Source: Sphaerosporella brunnea (lineage: Eukaryota > Ascomycota > Pezizomycetes > Pezizales > Pyronemataceae). From it: a stretch of 64,000 bases of DNA. The position numbers and the translations under genes are program-made. Every line of letters starts with the position of its first letter. The stretch's first letter is position 1. The stretch lies in contig VXIS01000112.1 in NCBI GenBank assembly GCA_008704415.1, forward strand, positions 1 through 64,000, read 5' to 3'. Under the pieces are notes generated by a model that worked only from the letters and a program-made list of their open reading frames with translations, made no database searches and had not been told where the DNA came from. Below, piece after piece: positions 11,595-24,517 of the stretch.

Positions 11595-14500
11595 AGTGAG
11601 ATATGCTGAAAGAGATGTTCCCGAGTGATGGAGAAGGGTGTTGCTATTCTAGTAGGGGTGACGGCGTTACGGATGCGATAGCCAGGTACGAGCGGTCAAT
11701 GGTTTGCGCGGTCGATCTGGATCGTCGATGGACAACCGGTGCCTAGCCAAAGCCTTTTTGGGGGAGGATTTAGGACGGGGAGGGGTTGAGGGAGGTCGAA
11801 TGTTCGAATGAAAGGAAAGGAGAAAGAGTGGGGATGGTTGCTGTTTGGGTTAGAGGAGGTTGCCACAAGAGATTGAGTGTTTATAGCGTGACGGGATGGT
11901 GGTGGTGGGTGGGATAGAGTTAATGTGGCGGAAAGATGGGTTTTTGGGGGAGAGAGGGAGCGGGTAGGCGAGCTTTGAAAGGGAAACGATCTGAAGGTTG
12001 AATGAAGTTCGGAAAGTGGGACTGGGGGTGATGGTGGGGTCAAGAGAACAGCAAACAGCAACAAGCCTGAATGGCACAGAGCAACAAAAGCGACCGCGGG
12101 AGTTGACAACGTTCAAGTAGAGGAATTGCGATCGATTTGGGGGGTTGGTTTCTTTCTTCTTGTTCTTCGTCTTCTGTCAACGCTGTTCGCCGCGCTCCAA
12201 AGTTAAATAAGCACAGCGTTCCGCAGGCTGCTATGGGGATTTTCCCGGGCACGATCTTCAAGCACAGTCAAGAAGGAGGTGGTTCATGCACGGTGATGTA
12301 TGAAGGCGGGGGGTCTTGCCGAAACGATTCTAGCCGTGTGCCGCCTGCACCAGTCGACGTCGCCAGCAGAAAGTCGGCAGGAGCAACCAAACAGCGCCTC
12401 ATAGCTAAATGCATAAATCTATCGTCGTAGCCAGAAATATAGGCAGCGTCCATGATCGAAGGAGAAACATGCGCTGGAACCAAAGAAATCGCAACTTTTC
12501 TTTGTGCTGTGTCGCCGTCACGTGCTGGCACTGCTTGAAAAACCGCCAAGCCAGGTCAAAAAACGTTGAAAACAGAGTAACTGATTACCCGGCCGTGGGT
12601 TTTGCAGGAGCAAGTGATGCCGAGCATCACGATAGTCTTGGCGGCTGGAAGTTCGTTTCACGGTTTTCAGGCTACTGCTCACACTTTCAGGGTTAGGCTT
12701 CGGATTTCCTTCCCAGCCAACAACAGCGATGGCCCTTTTTAGCGAGCTGTCTTACTTACATAAGCGGAGGGTAAGGTCCACCATTTACTCGCTCCGACAG
12801 CAAAAGTGACAACTCCCTGACGATTCGAACTTTGAACGCATTCACGAGATAATCCGCCTTCCCCCCCCAATCGTTGAGATTTCGCCTTTGTTACACCACA
12901 ACATATCGAAGAGGAGCGGTGACCCCGAGGGTTCAGAACAGCTCGCGGCAGGACTCCCCATGTCCAAGTTGTCTTCCACAGGTGGCCGTATATAAGGCAC
13001 TGAGTCACGATCTGGGACCTCGCGACCGGGAAGACGGCGCCTGTGTGGCTACAAAAGCTGCCGCAAGCTCTAACTCCGGAGATGTCATCTTGTCGGAATC
13101 GAAGGATGAGGACCAATCCCCGTGGCTTGCCTTCCTATTGCGAAGTACCTAGTAAAGGAAAGAGACCATGACAAGAGTATCTACGAAACCTTGTGCACAG
13201 GTTGTTTGAGGTAACGAGCGATAAGATCTACATCAACAACATCCAAAACTACCCTGAAGAGCACGCCTTACTCAACGATGAAGTTCGATCCCGTTCAACT
13301 TAAAGGTGTTGCCTATCAGTGGAGCTCAGGCCGTGGAGTTGGCGGAAGACAAAACCAACGCCCTCATCGAGAAGAAACTCAATGGGATAGGCTGTCGTCG
13401 ATGCAGTCGCATATGGTCAGGAATGGGGTTTAACTACTTAAGTACTTGCGAGGGACCTGAACTGCACAGAGCCAATCGCAGAAGACGCAGAAGACGCAGA
13501 TGTCGCGGCGGAGAGGACAGACTAGAAGGTGGTGGCCCTGGGGATATTATGGGAGGGCAATGATTGGTTTGGAGATGAAGACCACCTAGATCTCGATTTT
13601 AGCATGGCCGAAATCATTTGGGTATCTTTTCCAGGAGATTGGCGGGTAGAGCTTCTGAACTTGTTTAGCCAAGAACGCCCTGCTGTAGTGTGTCGTAGGA
13701 TTTGGTTTTTGACCAGCTTCGCGACGTAATCTCACAGAGTTCATGACATTCTAACGACACGCATGTCAGTTTTCAGTACCTATCCAATCCTAGTAATAAA
13801 ATTTGTGGCTCCAAGTGTTTGGAGCTTCAGTGACCTTTAAGTGAAGCTTCGAAGCCACACCTGTTTTTCCCTAGTTTTGATGATAGCGCCGTCCAATGAA
13901 CTGATGTAAGCTCACACGCCTTGAAAATCCTTGGCTCTTCCGTCAGCGTAATTAATAACGCCACACTGCCTGTGGCGCGGTGCTCATGGTGCTCCTTTGT
14001 TAGGCTTTGTAGAGTACTAGGGCACTGGAGAACCTACTCTATTGACCTACAATTCAGCACCTGACGCAGCCACCACCCTTACTCAGCCCTGCGAACAACC
14101 AAGTTGAACAACACTCATCATCCAACCTCGGGAGTGGAACCGATCCACGTCCTTCACAAACCCTCTAGAAAAAGAAAGAGAGAGAGAGAGAGAGAGAAAG
14201 AGAAGAAAGGGAACAAAAACAAAACGGCATCTGCACAAATATCTGCGCCAGCACGCGGTCGACCACACTGTTACGTCGCCCCTAAACCGACTCCTCGACT
14301 TCTCTCGGTCGCGCCTCGCTTTTCACTCCAAACCCGCACCGCCAACGTATGACCACCACCTAGAGCACACTGGCGGACACTTCGTCAGCTGCCCGTGGAG
14401 GAACGACTTCTGGATCAACGAAGAGACGACCGTATTCACGTTTTGCACATCTCGCCCCGCGAAACGCCATCACTTGAAACAGTTGCGAACTCTGTCGATC

Positions 14501-15050
14501 GTCCAGTTCTGGACCCCAGTATCTGTTTAATTCTACCCCCCGTTTGTACCGACACAACTCCCTCCGCGCCTCAACACAGTCAGTCACTATACACGACAGT
14601 TCACCGTGGGCGACGTTTGTACTTCTACACAAACCACCGACATCACCACCACCGCCACCGCTACAACGGCTTCCAACGATCCTCACGATTTGAGTCGACT
14701 CGCTAGTTCCACCCTTCAACGACAAACTTACTACTCCTAACCTGCACGCGCCCGTTTGAACGGATAGTTGAACTGGCCGGAGGTCGAGTCGGGTGTTGCG
14801 TGAAGACTCGACGCAGATTTTCCCGACCGTTTTTACAATTTCTTTCCTACCGGCTGGACCGTGATACGGCTCTTGACGGTTCGACATCTGCACCATACCG
14901 GGTATTGCTGCCACGACTCCACCTGTGACTTGCATCCACGCTTGCTATTCCGCGTGATCGTTTTGCCGGCACCTCGTAGGACTGTGCCATCACTCGGGAT
15001 ACCTGTCATTTTCCGCTGTTCAATAGTGGTCCTAGTTCACAACCGCCAGC
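11595..15050. other. Long intergenic region between hogA and ganB (divergent promoters)
   Basis: 3.4 kb separates the two signalling genes, which are transcribed away from each other. The strand facing hogA (11690-12050) is strongly purine/pyrimidine biased, as in fungal leaders. A (GA)n microsatellite lies at about 14170-14205. Frames at 13190-13410 (KIYINNIQNYPEEHALLNDE, then AQAVELAEDKTNALIEKK) look weakly protein-like but have no start or continuation. The 191-codon frame on the minus strand at 14360-14935 is antisense to the ganB leader and is not believed to be a gene. Confidence 0.5.
14170..14205. repeat. (GA)n microsatellite
   Basis: A GA-dinucleotide run with A-rich borders in the 5' region of ganB. 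Simple sequence, no coding role. Confidence 0.8.
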
Positions 15051-16442
15051 ATGGGTGCATGCATGTCCAGCGAGAGCGAGGAAAGTCGGAAAAGCAATCT
15101 CATCGACAAAAAGATCGAGGAGGACTCGAAAAGGACTAGACGAGAATGCAAGATTCTACTGCTGGGTGAGCGGATTGTCCGCATATCGCGACCGCGGGTA
15201 TCATCTAATGCAATGCAGGTTCTGGCGAGAGTGGAAAGTCCACGATTGTCAAACAGATGAAGATCATCCACCAAAACGGTTACACCCTCGATGAGCTGGC
15301 CCTGTACCGCTTGACGATATACAAGAATCTCGTAGACTGCGCGAAGGCTCTTGTCCAAGCATTACGGCAGTTCAACATAGAACCAGAGAGCGCGGCGAAC
15401 AAAGTGAGTGGTGTCCCTCCGTTGGTGTTGTCACGATAGCTAATCAATCAGGACCACGCGGAATTCATACTGGAATTTCAAGTGGACCCAGATCCCACTG
15501 TCCCACTTGATCCAAGATTAGCATCAGCCGTTGCCACGCTTTGGAAAGATCCTTGCATCCCGAAGATTATGGAGCACCAAAACGAGTTTTACTTGATGGA
15601 TTCAGCACCATAGTTAGTGTCAAGCATGTCCCGCATGGCACACGTTTTGCTTACTGAGTGGCTCAGTTTCTTTGAGGAGGCACTGCGAATAGGTCACCGG
15701 GAATATATTCCAACCGAATCAGATGTCTTGCGTGCCAGAACCAAAACCACTGGAATATACGAAACTCGATTTTCGATGGGCCAGTTGAGCATACAGTTAG
15801 TGGATACTACTGCTACCAACTCTGTGGATAGACTGAGTTAACGATGCTTTAGCATGTTTGACGTTGGCGGTCAGCGAAGCGAGCGTAAAAAGTGGATCCA
15901 CTGCTTCGAGGCAGTAACGTCGATCATCTTCTGCGTGGCACTTAGCGAATATGATCAAGTGTTGCTGGAGGAAAAAAACCAGGTACGGCTCACGGCTTTT
16001 CGCGGTTCCTAGCTGGTGCTAACTAAACACTGAATTTTAGAACCGGATGATGGAGAGTTTAGTATTGTTCGACTCAGTTGTCAACAGTCGTTGGTTTGTG
16101 CGGACCAGTATCATCCTCTTTCTGAACAAGGTGGATCTCTTCAAAGTTAAGCTGGCTCGGAGTCCACTGTCGAACTACTTTCCCGACTATTCCGGTGGAA
16201 TCGATGTCAACCGTGCCGCCAAATATCTTCTCTGGCGATTCAACCAAGTCAATCGTGCCCACCTCAATCTTTATCCCCAGTACGTGGTTCCGTTCTGAGT
16301 GTTGCATTATTTCCAGATCAATGTGACTAATGCCCGACACAGCCTTACTCAAGCAACCGATACATCTAATATCCGACTCGTATTTGCGGCAGTCAAGGAG
16401 ACTATACTGCAGAATGCCTTGAAGGATTCAGGCATACTATAG
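15051..16442 (+). CDS. ganB: Heterotrimeric G protein alpha subunit, group III (GanB/Gna-3-like)
   Basis: GTP-binding signal transducer downstream of seven-helix receptors; group III subunits of filamentous fungi feed carbon and nutrient signals into cAMP/PKA control of germination and conidiation. MGACMSS at the N-terminus offers a myristoylation glycine (G2) and a palmitoylation cysteine (C4). Nucleotide motifs are complete: GSGESGKST (split by the first intron), the switch I arginine in [34 protein letters not shown] and the TQATDT loop. The C-terminus is LKDSGIL, so it has no ADP-ribosylatable cysteine at position -4. Six introns are visible: in the P-loop, after ESAANK, in SAP/YFF (GTTAGT), in LSI/HMF (GTTAGT), after EEKNQ, and in LYP/HLT. 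Length is about 355 residues, normal for a G-alpha. Confidence 0.94.
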
Positions 16443-18807
16443 TACACGCAAAGTTCAATCCTTTTTGCACGAGAGAGCATGCTGCTTTGGCTTGCCATGA
16501 GAAATTGCTTGCTGGGCTCAATACGGGATGGTATGCAATAGTAATGCATACCACCGATTCACAGCTAAGTCTTTTTTTTTTTTTTTTTTTGTTTCTTTTT
16601 TTTTTTCTATTGCAAGGTTGGCATGGTGCAGTGGTTGCTTCTTTCTTGTGTTACTGTTTGTGGAGTGAATTGCATAGCAGCATTTTCAGTTTCAGTCTTT
16701 ATTGCTATTCTTACTCTTCCCAGTCTCGTTCTCACTCTTTTGTGTGTGTTATTGCTTTTGATTCCTTTTTTATTCTCGGCCTTTGGATTGTTCGAGCATC
16801 GGAGTTTTGGCGAGGGACTTGTGAACGCTCGCAACAGCTGTGTACAGGTTATTTTTTTTATTTTTTTTCTTTCTCTTGGTGGTGTCCGACACTGGGAAAA
16901 AAGGGTTCGATTGATTATGCATGCGGTTGAAGGTTTGGGCTCTCTTCGTTTTTGTATCTGGCGGCGGTTTCCCTCTACCTTTCCTTTTTCATCCAATCTT
17001 ACCTTCTTATTATTGTTGCATGTATTTCCCATCCTACATCTATTTGCCCCTTTCTACATCATCATTCCATTCCGATTATTTTCCGCTGCCATATCTCTAT
17101 TCCGGTAGAGAAATATTTTACGCCGATTCGTCTTACTTTTTGTTGGGATGCTGGGCTTACTTTTTACAATCGGTCCGGAGAATTTTTTGTTTTTCTTTTT
17201 TTTTTGTTTCTTCAATTCTTCCATTTTTGTTTCTCTATACGCAAGGTATCTAATCACGACGTGGTGATGTTGAGAAGGGGGCTTTTTTTCTAACAGGGCG
17301 GGAGGGATCTGTTGAAGTCGAAGATGAGAAGGTGTGGGAGGGCGTGGATTTTGTATTGCGTGTAGGTAGGACTGGCTGGGCAAGAGAGTGAAAGCAAGGA
17401 ATATCGCCTATCTATGTGCGGGAAAATCCTTGGTGTCTGTTAGCCGCGTGGTCCGCAATTGCCAATATACCCAGTGCATGCATGAACGTCAGAAAGCCAA
17501 AAACGAAAAGCTTCATCGAAGAACAGATGAAGCCGGCATGAGAGAGTTTTCGCCCTCCGTAACAGGAAATCGATTTGTTGAAAAGTCAGCTCTTTCGTTC
17601 GCAGACAGAGGGCTTGAAGTAAACACAAAAGACGATTTCCTGTTATAAAGGTAAGGTAGATGGCGAAAACTCTGTAATAATTGAGTAGACGAGGAGGAGA
17701 GTGGTGGTGGTGGACCTTTTGATCGCGGAGGCTGGCGGGAAACGATCTCCGGTTGTGACATCCCACCACACAAGAGCAGGCAAACCTGGCAAAGCAACCC
17801 CTGCATGCTGCCCCTCACCCCACGATAAGTTGATAGCTACCCCGCGCCGCCGCTTTTTTTTGGCGGGGTCGTTTGCAACACAGCTGGGATCTTCCTCATT
17901 ATGTGAAGCCCGACCCAAACGCCGGTAGAGAGTAGAGGAAAAGGTGATAGGCAGTCGACGTCACAGCAACTTTGCGGTGATTCGCTGAGAGCAGAATACT
18001 TGCTGAAGCAGAAAACTCTACTACACAAAGCTAGTGCGTTCGTGATGGAACGGGAGACCTGAGATTAGCTGTCAATTGGCGAGGAGTAGAGTACAAGAGT
18101 ACATAGTCGTTCGACGCTGCTGACCGGAGAGGAAGGATGCATGCCTTCGATTCTCATCGTTCTCGCGAGTTCTGTGCAATCCCCCCCCCCCCCCCCACCA
18201 TAGCCCCCCCACGATATCTTGAGAAGCTCAAGAAGCTAAACAGCTGGCAGTGATAGCAGAGGCATCATCATCATCAGCAGCGGCGGCGGCGGCACCAGTA
18301 GCAGCACGAGGTACAAGACATAGCTGCTTTTCTCGCCTCTCCGTCTCCCAGGCCGCCCCAATCTATCTGCATAGATTGCTGGCTCATTTGGCAATTTGTT
18401 CGAGAGTGAGGTCAACGAAAGCGGCTGGCAGGCATTCAATCTCCTGAGCACTCAATTCGTGCACACCCGCCTGCACTCCTGCACTTCGCACTTTTTCCGC
18501 AACAACAAATCTGCAAAGCTAACGATGTGCTGCCGGTCCTTTTCCTAATTCTTGCTTTTCACACCAACCCCTCACCCCCCCCCCCCCGGATGGGAAGCTC
18601 ACGCCAGGTTTTGTTCTGCTTTCTATATCTGCCCCGCCATTCTCCCTCCACCCGTTCCCAATCCTCCAGGCCATCCTCCCCGCTCCCGTCCAAACAATCA
18701 GTGCAATTGATCCTATCTCTCGGTTTTAAGCCTGCTCTTTAAACTGTGCAGGAAGGATTGCTACTTTCCAACAATTCTCGCGGTATAAACAGTCAGCTTC
18801 TCCAAGG
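16443..18807. other. Intergenic region: ganB 3' side and gph1 promoter/leader
   Basis: 16560-17290 is very T-rich on the plus strand with several homopolymer T runs, consistent with a ganB 3' untranslated region and terminator area. 17380-18800 is the upstream region of gph1. It includes two C homopolymers (18181-18196, 18575-18587) and pyrimidine-rich leader sequence. No further gene is recognised. Confidence 0.45.
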
Positions 18808-21800
18808 ATGTCAACTGCTCCCATATCAGCCACTCCACCTCCTCCTGGTGTTGTTGAGCCACATCTCAGACCGAAGCACAAACGAACCCACACTGGCTTC
18901 GGGATCCGTGAGATCAAGGCAGTCGAGGCTAGCATCCCGCAACAGCTGAGGGAGGCGTAAGATCATCCTTTACCTTTTGTGTTACTTCCTGGCAGATTGC
19001 CCCGTGCTGACGGCGTTATTGTGTAGCTGGCGTAAACTTGTGCATACCTACCCTTCTCTATGTCCATATGTTCAATCAAACTCAATGACCGGTGGCTCAT
19101 CAAATCTCATGCATTATAGGCTGCTTGCGAATTCCAAGGAAAAGAACAATTTCAGGTTTTTCCGATTCATTCTGTTTCTCCTTTCATACTTCCATTGACC
19201 TCTTGTCGTAGAGAGAGGTGGTTCGCCATGTGGAGACCACTTTGGCTCGCTCGATGTACAACTGCGATGACGCTGCCGCATACGCAGGAACTGCACTGGC
19301 CCTACGCGACAAGCTCGTGATTGGATGGAACAAGACGCAACAAAATCAAACACTTCAAGACCAGAAGCGTGTCTACTACCTTTCCCTCGAGTTCCTCATG
19401 GGGCGGGCATTGGACAATGCCATGCTGAACACTCAGGTGAAAGACGTTGCTCGCGATGGAATTGCTGAACTCGGATTCAGGATCGAGGATGTGATCAACC
19501 AGGAGCATGATGCTGCACTGGGTAACGGTGGTCTCGGAAGACTGGCTGCGTGTTTCCTGGATGGTCTCGCAACATTGAACTATCCGGGTTGGGGCTATGG
19601 ATTACGGTATCGTTACGGTATCTTCAAGCAGGAGATAGTTGACGGGTATCAGGTTGAGGTCCCTGACTACTGGCTCGACTTCAACCCCTGGGAGTTCCCA
19701 AGGCCTGATGTCGCCGTGGATGTGATGTTTTATGGTTATGTGAAGAAAGACACGCAAGTAGCCCTCCCGTTTATATGTCAGGGTCTGGCACTAACTGTCT
19801 TAAGTGATTCCGATGGAAAGACCATTATTGTCTGGGAAGGCGGTGAAATCGTCCAAGCCATCGCCTACGACGTTCCGGTCCCTGGTTTTGACACTTCTAC
19901 AACCAATAACCTCCGTCTCTGGTCCTCGAAGCCTGCAAGTGGCGAGTTTGACTTCCAGAAGTTCAACTCCGGTGACTATGAGGGATCCATCAGGGACCAA
20001 CAGCGCGCCGAAACAATCTCGGCGGTCCTGTACCCCAACGACAATATCTCTGCTGGCAAGGAGCTCAGGTTGAAACAGCAATACTTCTGGGTTGCGGCTT
20101 CGTTGCACGACATAGTTAGAAGATTCAAGAAGACTCACCGTCCTTGGTCCCAATTCCCAGATCAAGTCGCCATCCAATTGAACGACACGCATCCGACACT
20201 GGCGATCGTAGAGCTGCAGCGAATTCTTATCGACGTGGAGCATATCCCTTGGGATCAAGCTTGGGAAATTGTCACAGCCACGTTTGGTTATACCAACCAC
20301 ACCGTCCTCCCCGAGGCATTGGAGAAGTGGTCGGTCCCACTTATGCAGCATCTTTTGCCACGACACCTTCAGATTATCTACGATATCAATCTGTTCTTCC
20401 TCCAGAAAGTCGAACGCATGTTCCCCAAGGACCGTGAGATGCTTACGAGGGTATCCATCATTGAGGAATCTCAACCTCAAGTCCTCCGCATGGCCTACCT
20501 TGCCATCATCGGCTCCCACAAGGTCAATGGTGTTGCCGAGTTGCACTCGGATCTCATCAAGGCGACGATCTTCAAAGATTTCGTTGCCATCTATGGACCG
20601 GACAAGTTCGCCAACGTTACCAATGGAATTACACCTCGAAGATGGTTGCACCAGGCCAACCCCAAGCTATCAGATTTAATTGCTTCAAAGCTTGGTGGTT
20701 ACGAGTTCTTGAAGGAGCTCAGTCAGCTGGAGCGCTTGCGGCCGTTCATTGACGACAAGGAGTTCCGTCGTGAAGTAAGTGATTTGCATATCAAAAGGTA
20801 GATTTTGCGCTGACACATAGGCAGTGGATGGAAATCAAGCTTTCCAATAAGATCAGGCTGGCGAAATATATCAGAGATACCACTGGAATTTCTGTGAACC
20901 CGCATGCATTGTTTGACATTCAGGTCAAGCGCATACATGAGGTATATATTCAGGAAGATCAATTCCAGCAAGATCGTTGCATTAACGCGGTTCGCAGTAC
21001 AAACGTCAACAAATGAACATCTTTGGCGTTATCGACCGCTACCTGAACCTCAAAGCCATGACGTCGGAAGAACGCAAGAAGGTTGTCCCCAGAGCCTCGA
21101 TATTTGGTGGCAAGGCAGCACCTGGATACTGGATGGTAACAATAAACTCCCTTTCTCGTTCAGTTCCATTTGCCTTACCAACACATTGCAGGCGAAAACC
21201 ATAATCAGGCTCATCAACGCTGTTGGCGAGGTTGTCAACAAGGACAAAGACATCGGTGATCTCCTGAAAGTCGTCTTTATTGAGGACTACAATGTCAGCA
21301 AGGCCGAGTTAATCATCCCGGCGTCCGACATCAGCGAGCACATCTCAACGGCCGGCACCGAAGCTAGCGGTACCAGCAACATGAAGTTTGTTCTCAACGG
21401 GGGACTGATCATTGGAACATGCGATGGTGCCAACATTGAGATCACACGGGAGATTGGAGACGAGAACATCTTCTTGCTTGGAAATTTGGCAGAGGTGAGC
21501 TCCGAATGCTGTAGTTTTCCCTCCCTCTCTTACTTTTTTTCTGACGAGCATCATCGATAGGATGTCGAAGATCTTCGTCACCGTCACCGTTATGGGCAAG
21601 TTGAGATGGATCCCAAGCTCAGGGCTGTCTGTGATGAGATTGAGAAGGGAACCTTCGGTGATCCCAGCGTCTATGAAGGACTGATCTCTTCTCTCACAAC
21701 CGGATGCGACTATTATCTGGTCAGTGATGACTTCTCGAGCTACCTCACCACCCAAGATTTGGTGGATGAGGCCTACAGAGACAAGGATGGCTGGGCAACC

Positions 21801-21971
21801 AAGTGCATCAACAGCGTTGCCAGCATGGGCTTCTTCAGCGCTGATCGTTGCATCAACGAGTATGAATCCTTCCCTCCCTTCTTCCTGGAATGCCTGGACA
21901 CAAAATGACGAGTGCCATCTAGATACGCTGATATGATTTGGAACGTTGAGCCGTTGGTACCGGTCAAATAA
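18808..21971 (+). CDS. gph1: Glycogen phosphorylase
   Basis: Releases glucose-1-phosphate from glycogen using phosphate and pyridoxal phosphate (PLP). The N-terminus is [22 protein letters not shown]. The body has [65 protein letters not shown] and [18 protein letters not shown]. The PLP-lysine motif [15 protein letters not shown] is intact. It ends [15 protein letters not shown]. Later introns are clear: GTAAGT after REFRRE with acceptor GGCAG before WMEIK, one between RIHE and YKRQQ, one after GYWM, one after GNLAE, and a last one splitting the C-terminal NE/YAD. The 5' exons are less certain. After REA (GTAAGA donor) there is probably a small exon with WRK, then one ending KEKNNF, which joins [14 protein letters not shown] at 19214. 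Length is about 870 residues, as in the family. Confidence 0.92.
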
Positions 21972-22497
21972 TGGAAGTGCTCCATACATCTCCGGTTGGG
22001 GATTGTTTGGGCGCCCTTCTTTGTGGGTTTTGTTGTTTTCACGGGTTTTCGGGGATTTGGAAATGAACATTAGGTATCGGAGTAGGCAAATCACGTTTTC
22101 AAACCAATAGTTTATACCCGCCTGAAGTGAGTCCAATCAGTGAGGCCCAAAATGAAAGCTTATTTTTGTCGACTGGGCATATGTTGTATCTATACTGAGA
22201 AATAAAGGCTCATACCGTAAAAACTCGAGAGCAAGAGAATGGGCTAAGTCACTGCGCCATGTAGGCTTAGTGACTTTGCCACATGGCGCAGTGACTTAGC
22301 CAGTGACGTAGCCCATTCTCTTACTCTCGAGTTTTTACGGTACCTATCCCATACAAATTCTTATCATTGCACCATCAAAACCCTAACCCCGCAAATGCAG
22401 CCCCAACACTGTCGAAGCAACAACAACCACCCCCCACCGCGCCCTCCATTAGACGATCTTCACGTTCTGTTTCGGCCTTTTGTAGCCCCCGCTCGTA
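21972..22497. other. Intergenic region between gph1 and ask1, with a hairpin MITE
   Basis: This 526 bp spacer holds the gph1 3' end, a 126 bp palindromic insertion (22215-22340, separate entry) and the short ask1 promoter. Nothing else is recognised. Confidence 0.5.
22215..22340. mobile_element. 126 bp TA-flanked hairpin MITE
   Basis: The left arm starts CCGTAAAAACTCGAGAGCAA, and the right arm (reverse-complemented) starts CCGTAAAAACTCGAGAGTAA. The arms continue through GAGAATGGGCTA and AGTCACTGCGCCATGT, so almost the whole element is one palindrome with a few-base loop near TAGGCTTAGTGACTTTGCC. TA flanks both ends (22213-22214, 22341-22342), as for Tc1/mariner-like MITEs. As RNA it would fold into a long stem. 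Confidence 0.75.
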
Positions 22498-23961
22498 ATG
22501 GCACAACGACCTCAGCAGCATATGTCCCTGACGGCTGAGCTTGAAAAGATTGAGCAAAAGATAACATTGACTCTCCAAGGTGGGTTGTGTTTTTCTTTGC
22601 TACATCGCCCTCGTTAATCCTTTGTTCTCGCAGAAATCGATCACAACTTTGCGCGCGCCCATCGTATTGTCACTACATCTATCCTGCCCATAGTCGATCG
22701 CTATGGAAAAGAATCGGAAGCAGTTTGGGAAGGCTCTAAGGTTTGTGGTGCACATCTATTTGGCGGGGTAGAATATGTATTGAGCCCCCGCATTCAACAG
22801 TTCTGGAAACAATTCTTCGAAGCCAGTGCAAACGTCGCGCTTTCCAATTACCAAGAAGAAGCCGTGTTCGATGAGGATCAGACGGTGGACGGCGATCGGG
22901 CGCGTCATGAGCACACTTACGGTGAAGACGCGACTTCGATGGCCTCGTCGCCAGGACATTACACAGCTGGTGAACCCACAGTCAACGACGATGATTTTAC
23001 TCGCGATCAACGGACCCAGCATTCGGGTATTCACGGCGGCGTAGGCAGTGGCGATGATGACGACGACCTCCTCGAGGACTCCCTCCTGGAATCCCTCAAT
23101 CTCACCACCGGCGGCGCGATGCAATCAACCCCCAAGCCCGTGCCAGCGCGTGGCCGCGCACAGGCCCAAGAAACAGAATGGGCGGATATGGAGTCGCCGT
23201 TTGACGCGCTCGCCAAAGAGCTGACTATGAAATACGGTAGTCCCGAGCGGCCGCAGCAGCAGCAAAGGCAGCAGCGATATGGTGCATCCGCTTCCTCCGT
23301 AGGATCCTCCTCCATGCTTCCTCCGCCGACCACTCCCAGGACTACTCGCTATGCCGACGCCGAAACGCTAGAGTCTTCGCCGTTCCGCGCCCCGCCGGTT
23401 GCCCGCACTCCTGGGATCGCAAATGATCGTGTCATGCACCGCGTGCTCGATAAGAACTGGCGAATTCAGGCTACCCCGCTGCGGTCCGCAATGAAATCGC
23501 GATACCGTACCGTTGCTGCCACGCCCAGACAGCCGCCAGTTTTCGTGAAGAATGTCGACGACTCCTCGCCGATGTCCTCCCCGCCCGAGCCGCAGCTGCA
23601 AACACAGATATTCACCCCCGGTGTGCTTCGCACTCCCGGCGCGAAAAGACTGGATGCGGCCACAGCAACCCGGGGTGCAACTGGAGGTGATGTCGCCGCG
23701 AGAGAGGCGGCATCGAAGTACATGTATGACGACGATAGTGATGACGACCTATTGCTACCGCCTGGTTTCAGTCCTCCGAAGACGATGCAGTTCTCGCTCC
23801 CGGCATCCAAGTTGATGGCGACACCTGCGCGGGAAGCTAGTAAGAGGATCGTCCGGGATATCTTGCAGACTGCAGGTGCAAGCGTTGATTCAACCCTAAC
23901 TACCGATGCGAGCAGTCCAATCCGGGGTGGGATGGACGACGATGACGATGACCCGTTTTGA
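22498..23961 (+). CDS. ask1: DASH/Dam1 complex subunit Ask1
   Basis: Ask1 is a subunit of the fungal DASH ring that couples kinetochores to spindle microtubules. The N-terminal helical region spans three exons: MAQRPQQHMSLTAELEKIEQ, then EIDHNFARAHRIVTTSILPI, then FWKQFFEASANVALSNYQEE. This is the conserved Ask1 domain (PF08655). The rest, about 330 residues, is low-complexity and acidic or Ser/Pro-rich. It contains several SP/TP sites (LESSPFRAPP, VARTPG, VLRTPGAK), fitting known Cdk and Ipl1/Aurora regulation of Ask1. It ends in an acidic tract DDDDDDPF. The two introns (GTGGGT..GCAG and GTTTGT..ACAG) keep the frame. The start is the only ATG that leads into the conserved helix. Confidence 0.9.
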
Positions 23962-24517
23962 ATCAAACACTTTTAGGAGTCGGGCAGCACCTTGACTGAA
24001 TAAATACATCCATGTACTTTGTATAAGTATGTACAATACGTGTATTGTGCGATACGTGCATTGTGGTGGGTTAGATCACTCAAGCTCACTCAGCTATTGC
24101 TGTGTTAATTCAGTTTTCCCGTTTACTTTTCTGGTGGTTGCATGAGCTCATGCTTGAGATTCTTGTGCTGCATAATGCGATGATAGAGAAAACTGGCTAG
24201 ATTTCCTCATAGTTCTTAAGCTAGAAACTCTGTAAATCGAGATTTGCTATGTAGTACTCGCTCTATGGCTTCTCCGATTTTCATGGTACTTGTTCTCGTT
24301 CCAGCAGTGTGGTAACTGAAGAGGGTCGTTGAATGGATTCATTGCCCAGGAGAGAGAGGGGGTGAGAGGGGGGATCTATTATTCCGACAGGCATCTCCTT
24401 GACTTTGGGCACCAAAGCATGCCATCTCTTTCCACAAGGGGCGATACGCCCCATACATATACATCAACTATTACACCCCATTCAGCCCTCGATATTTGGT
24501 AACTTGACCGGCATTAC
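23962..24517. other. Convergent intergenic region, ask1 and swd2 3' ends
   Basis: A/T-rich sequence between two convergent genes. It contains imperfect TGTATAAGTATGTAC / GTGTATTGTGCG repeats near 24010-24065. No gene is seen, only the expected untranslated regions. Confidence 0.45.

Noticed and set aside
12800..12850. A possible tRNA from the motif AGTTCGAATC on the minus strand
   Set aside because: Flanking bases do not form a T-stem or cloverleaf.
13190..13410. Weakly protein-like frames (KIYINNIQNYPEE, AQAVELAEDKTNALIEKK)
   Set aside because: They are too short, in shifted frames, without start, end or recognisable family; kept only as a note in the intergenic entry.
14360..14935. A 191-codon minus-strand frame upstream of ganB
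   Set aside because: It overlaps the ganB leader, has no recognisable protein features and no supporting splice structure.
19800..20651. A 283-codon minus-strand frame
   Set aside because: It is the antisense shadow of the glycogen phosphorylase catalytic region.
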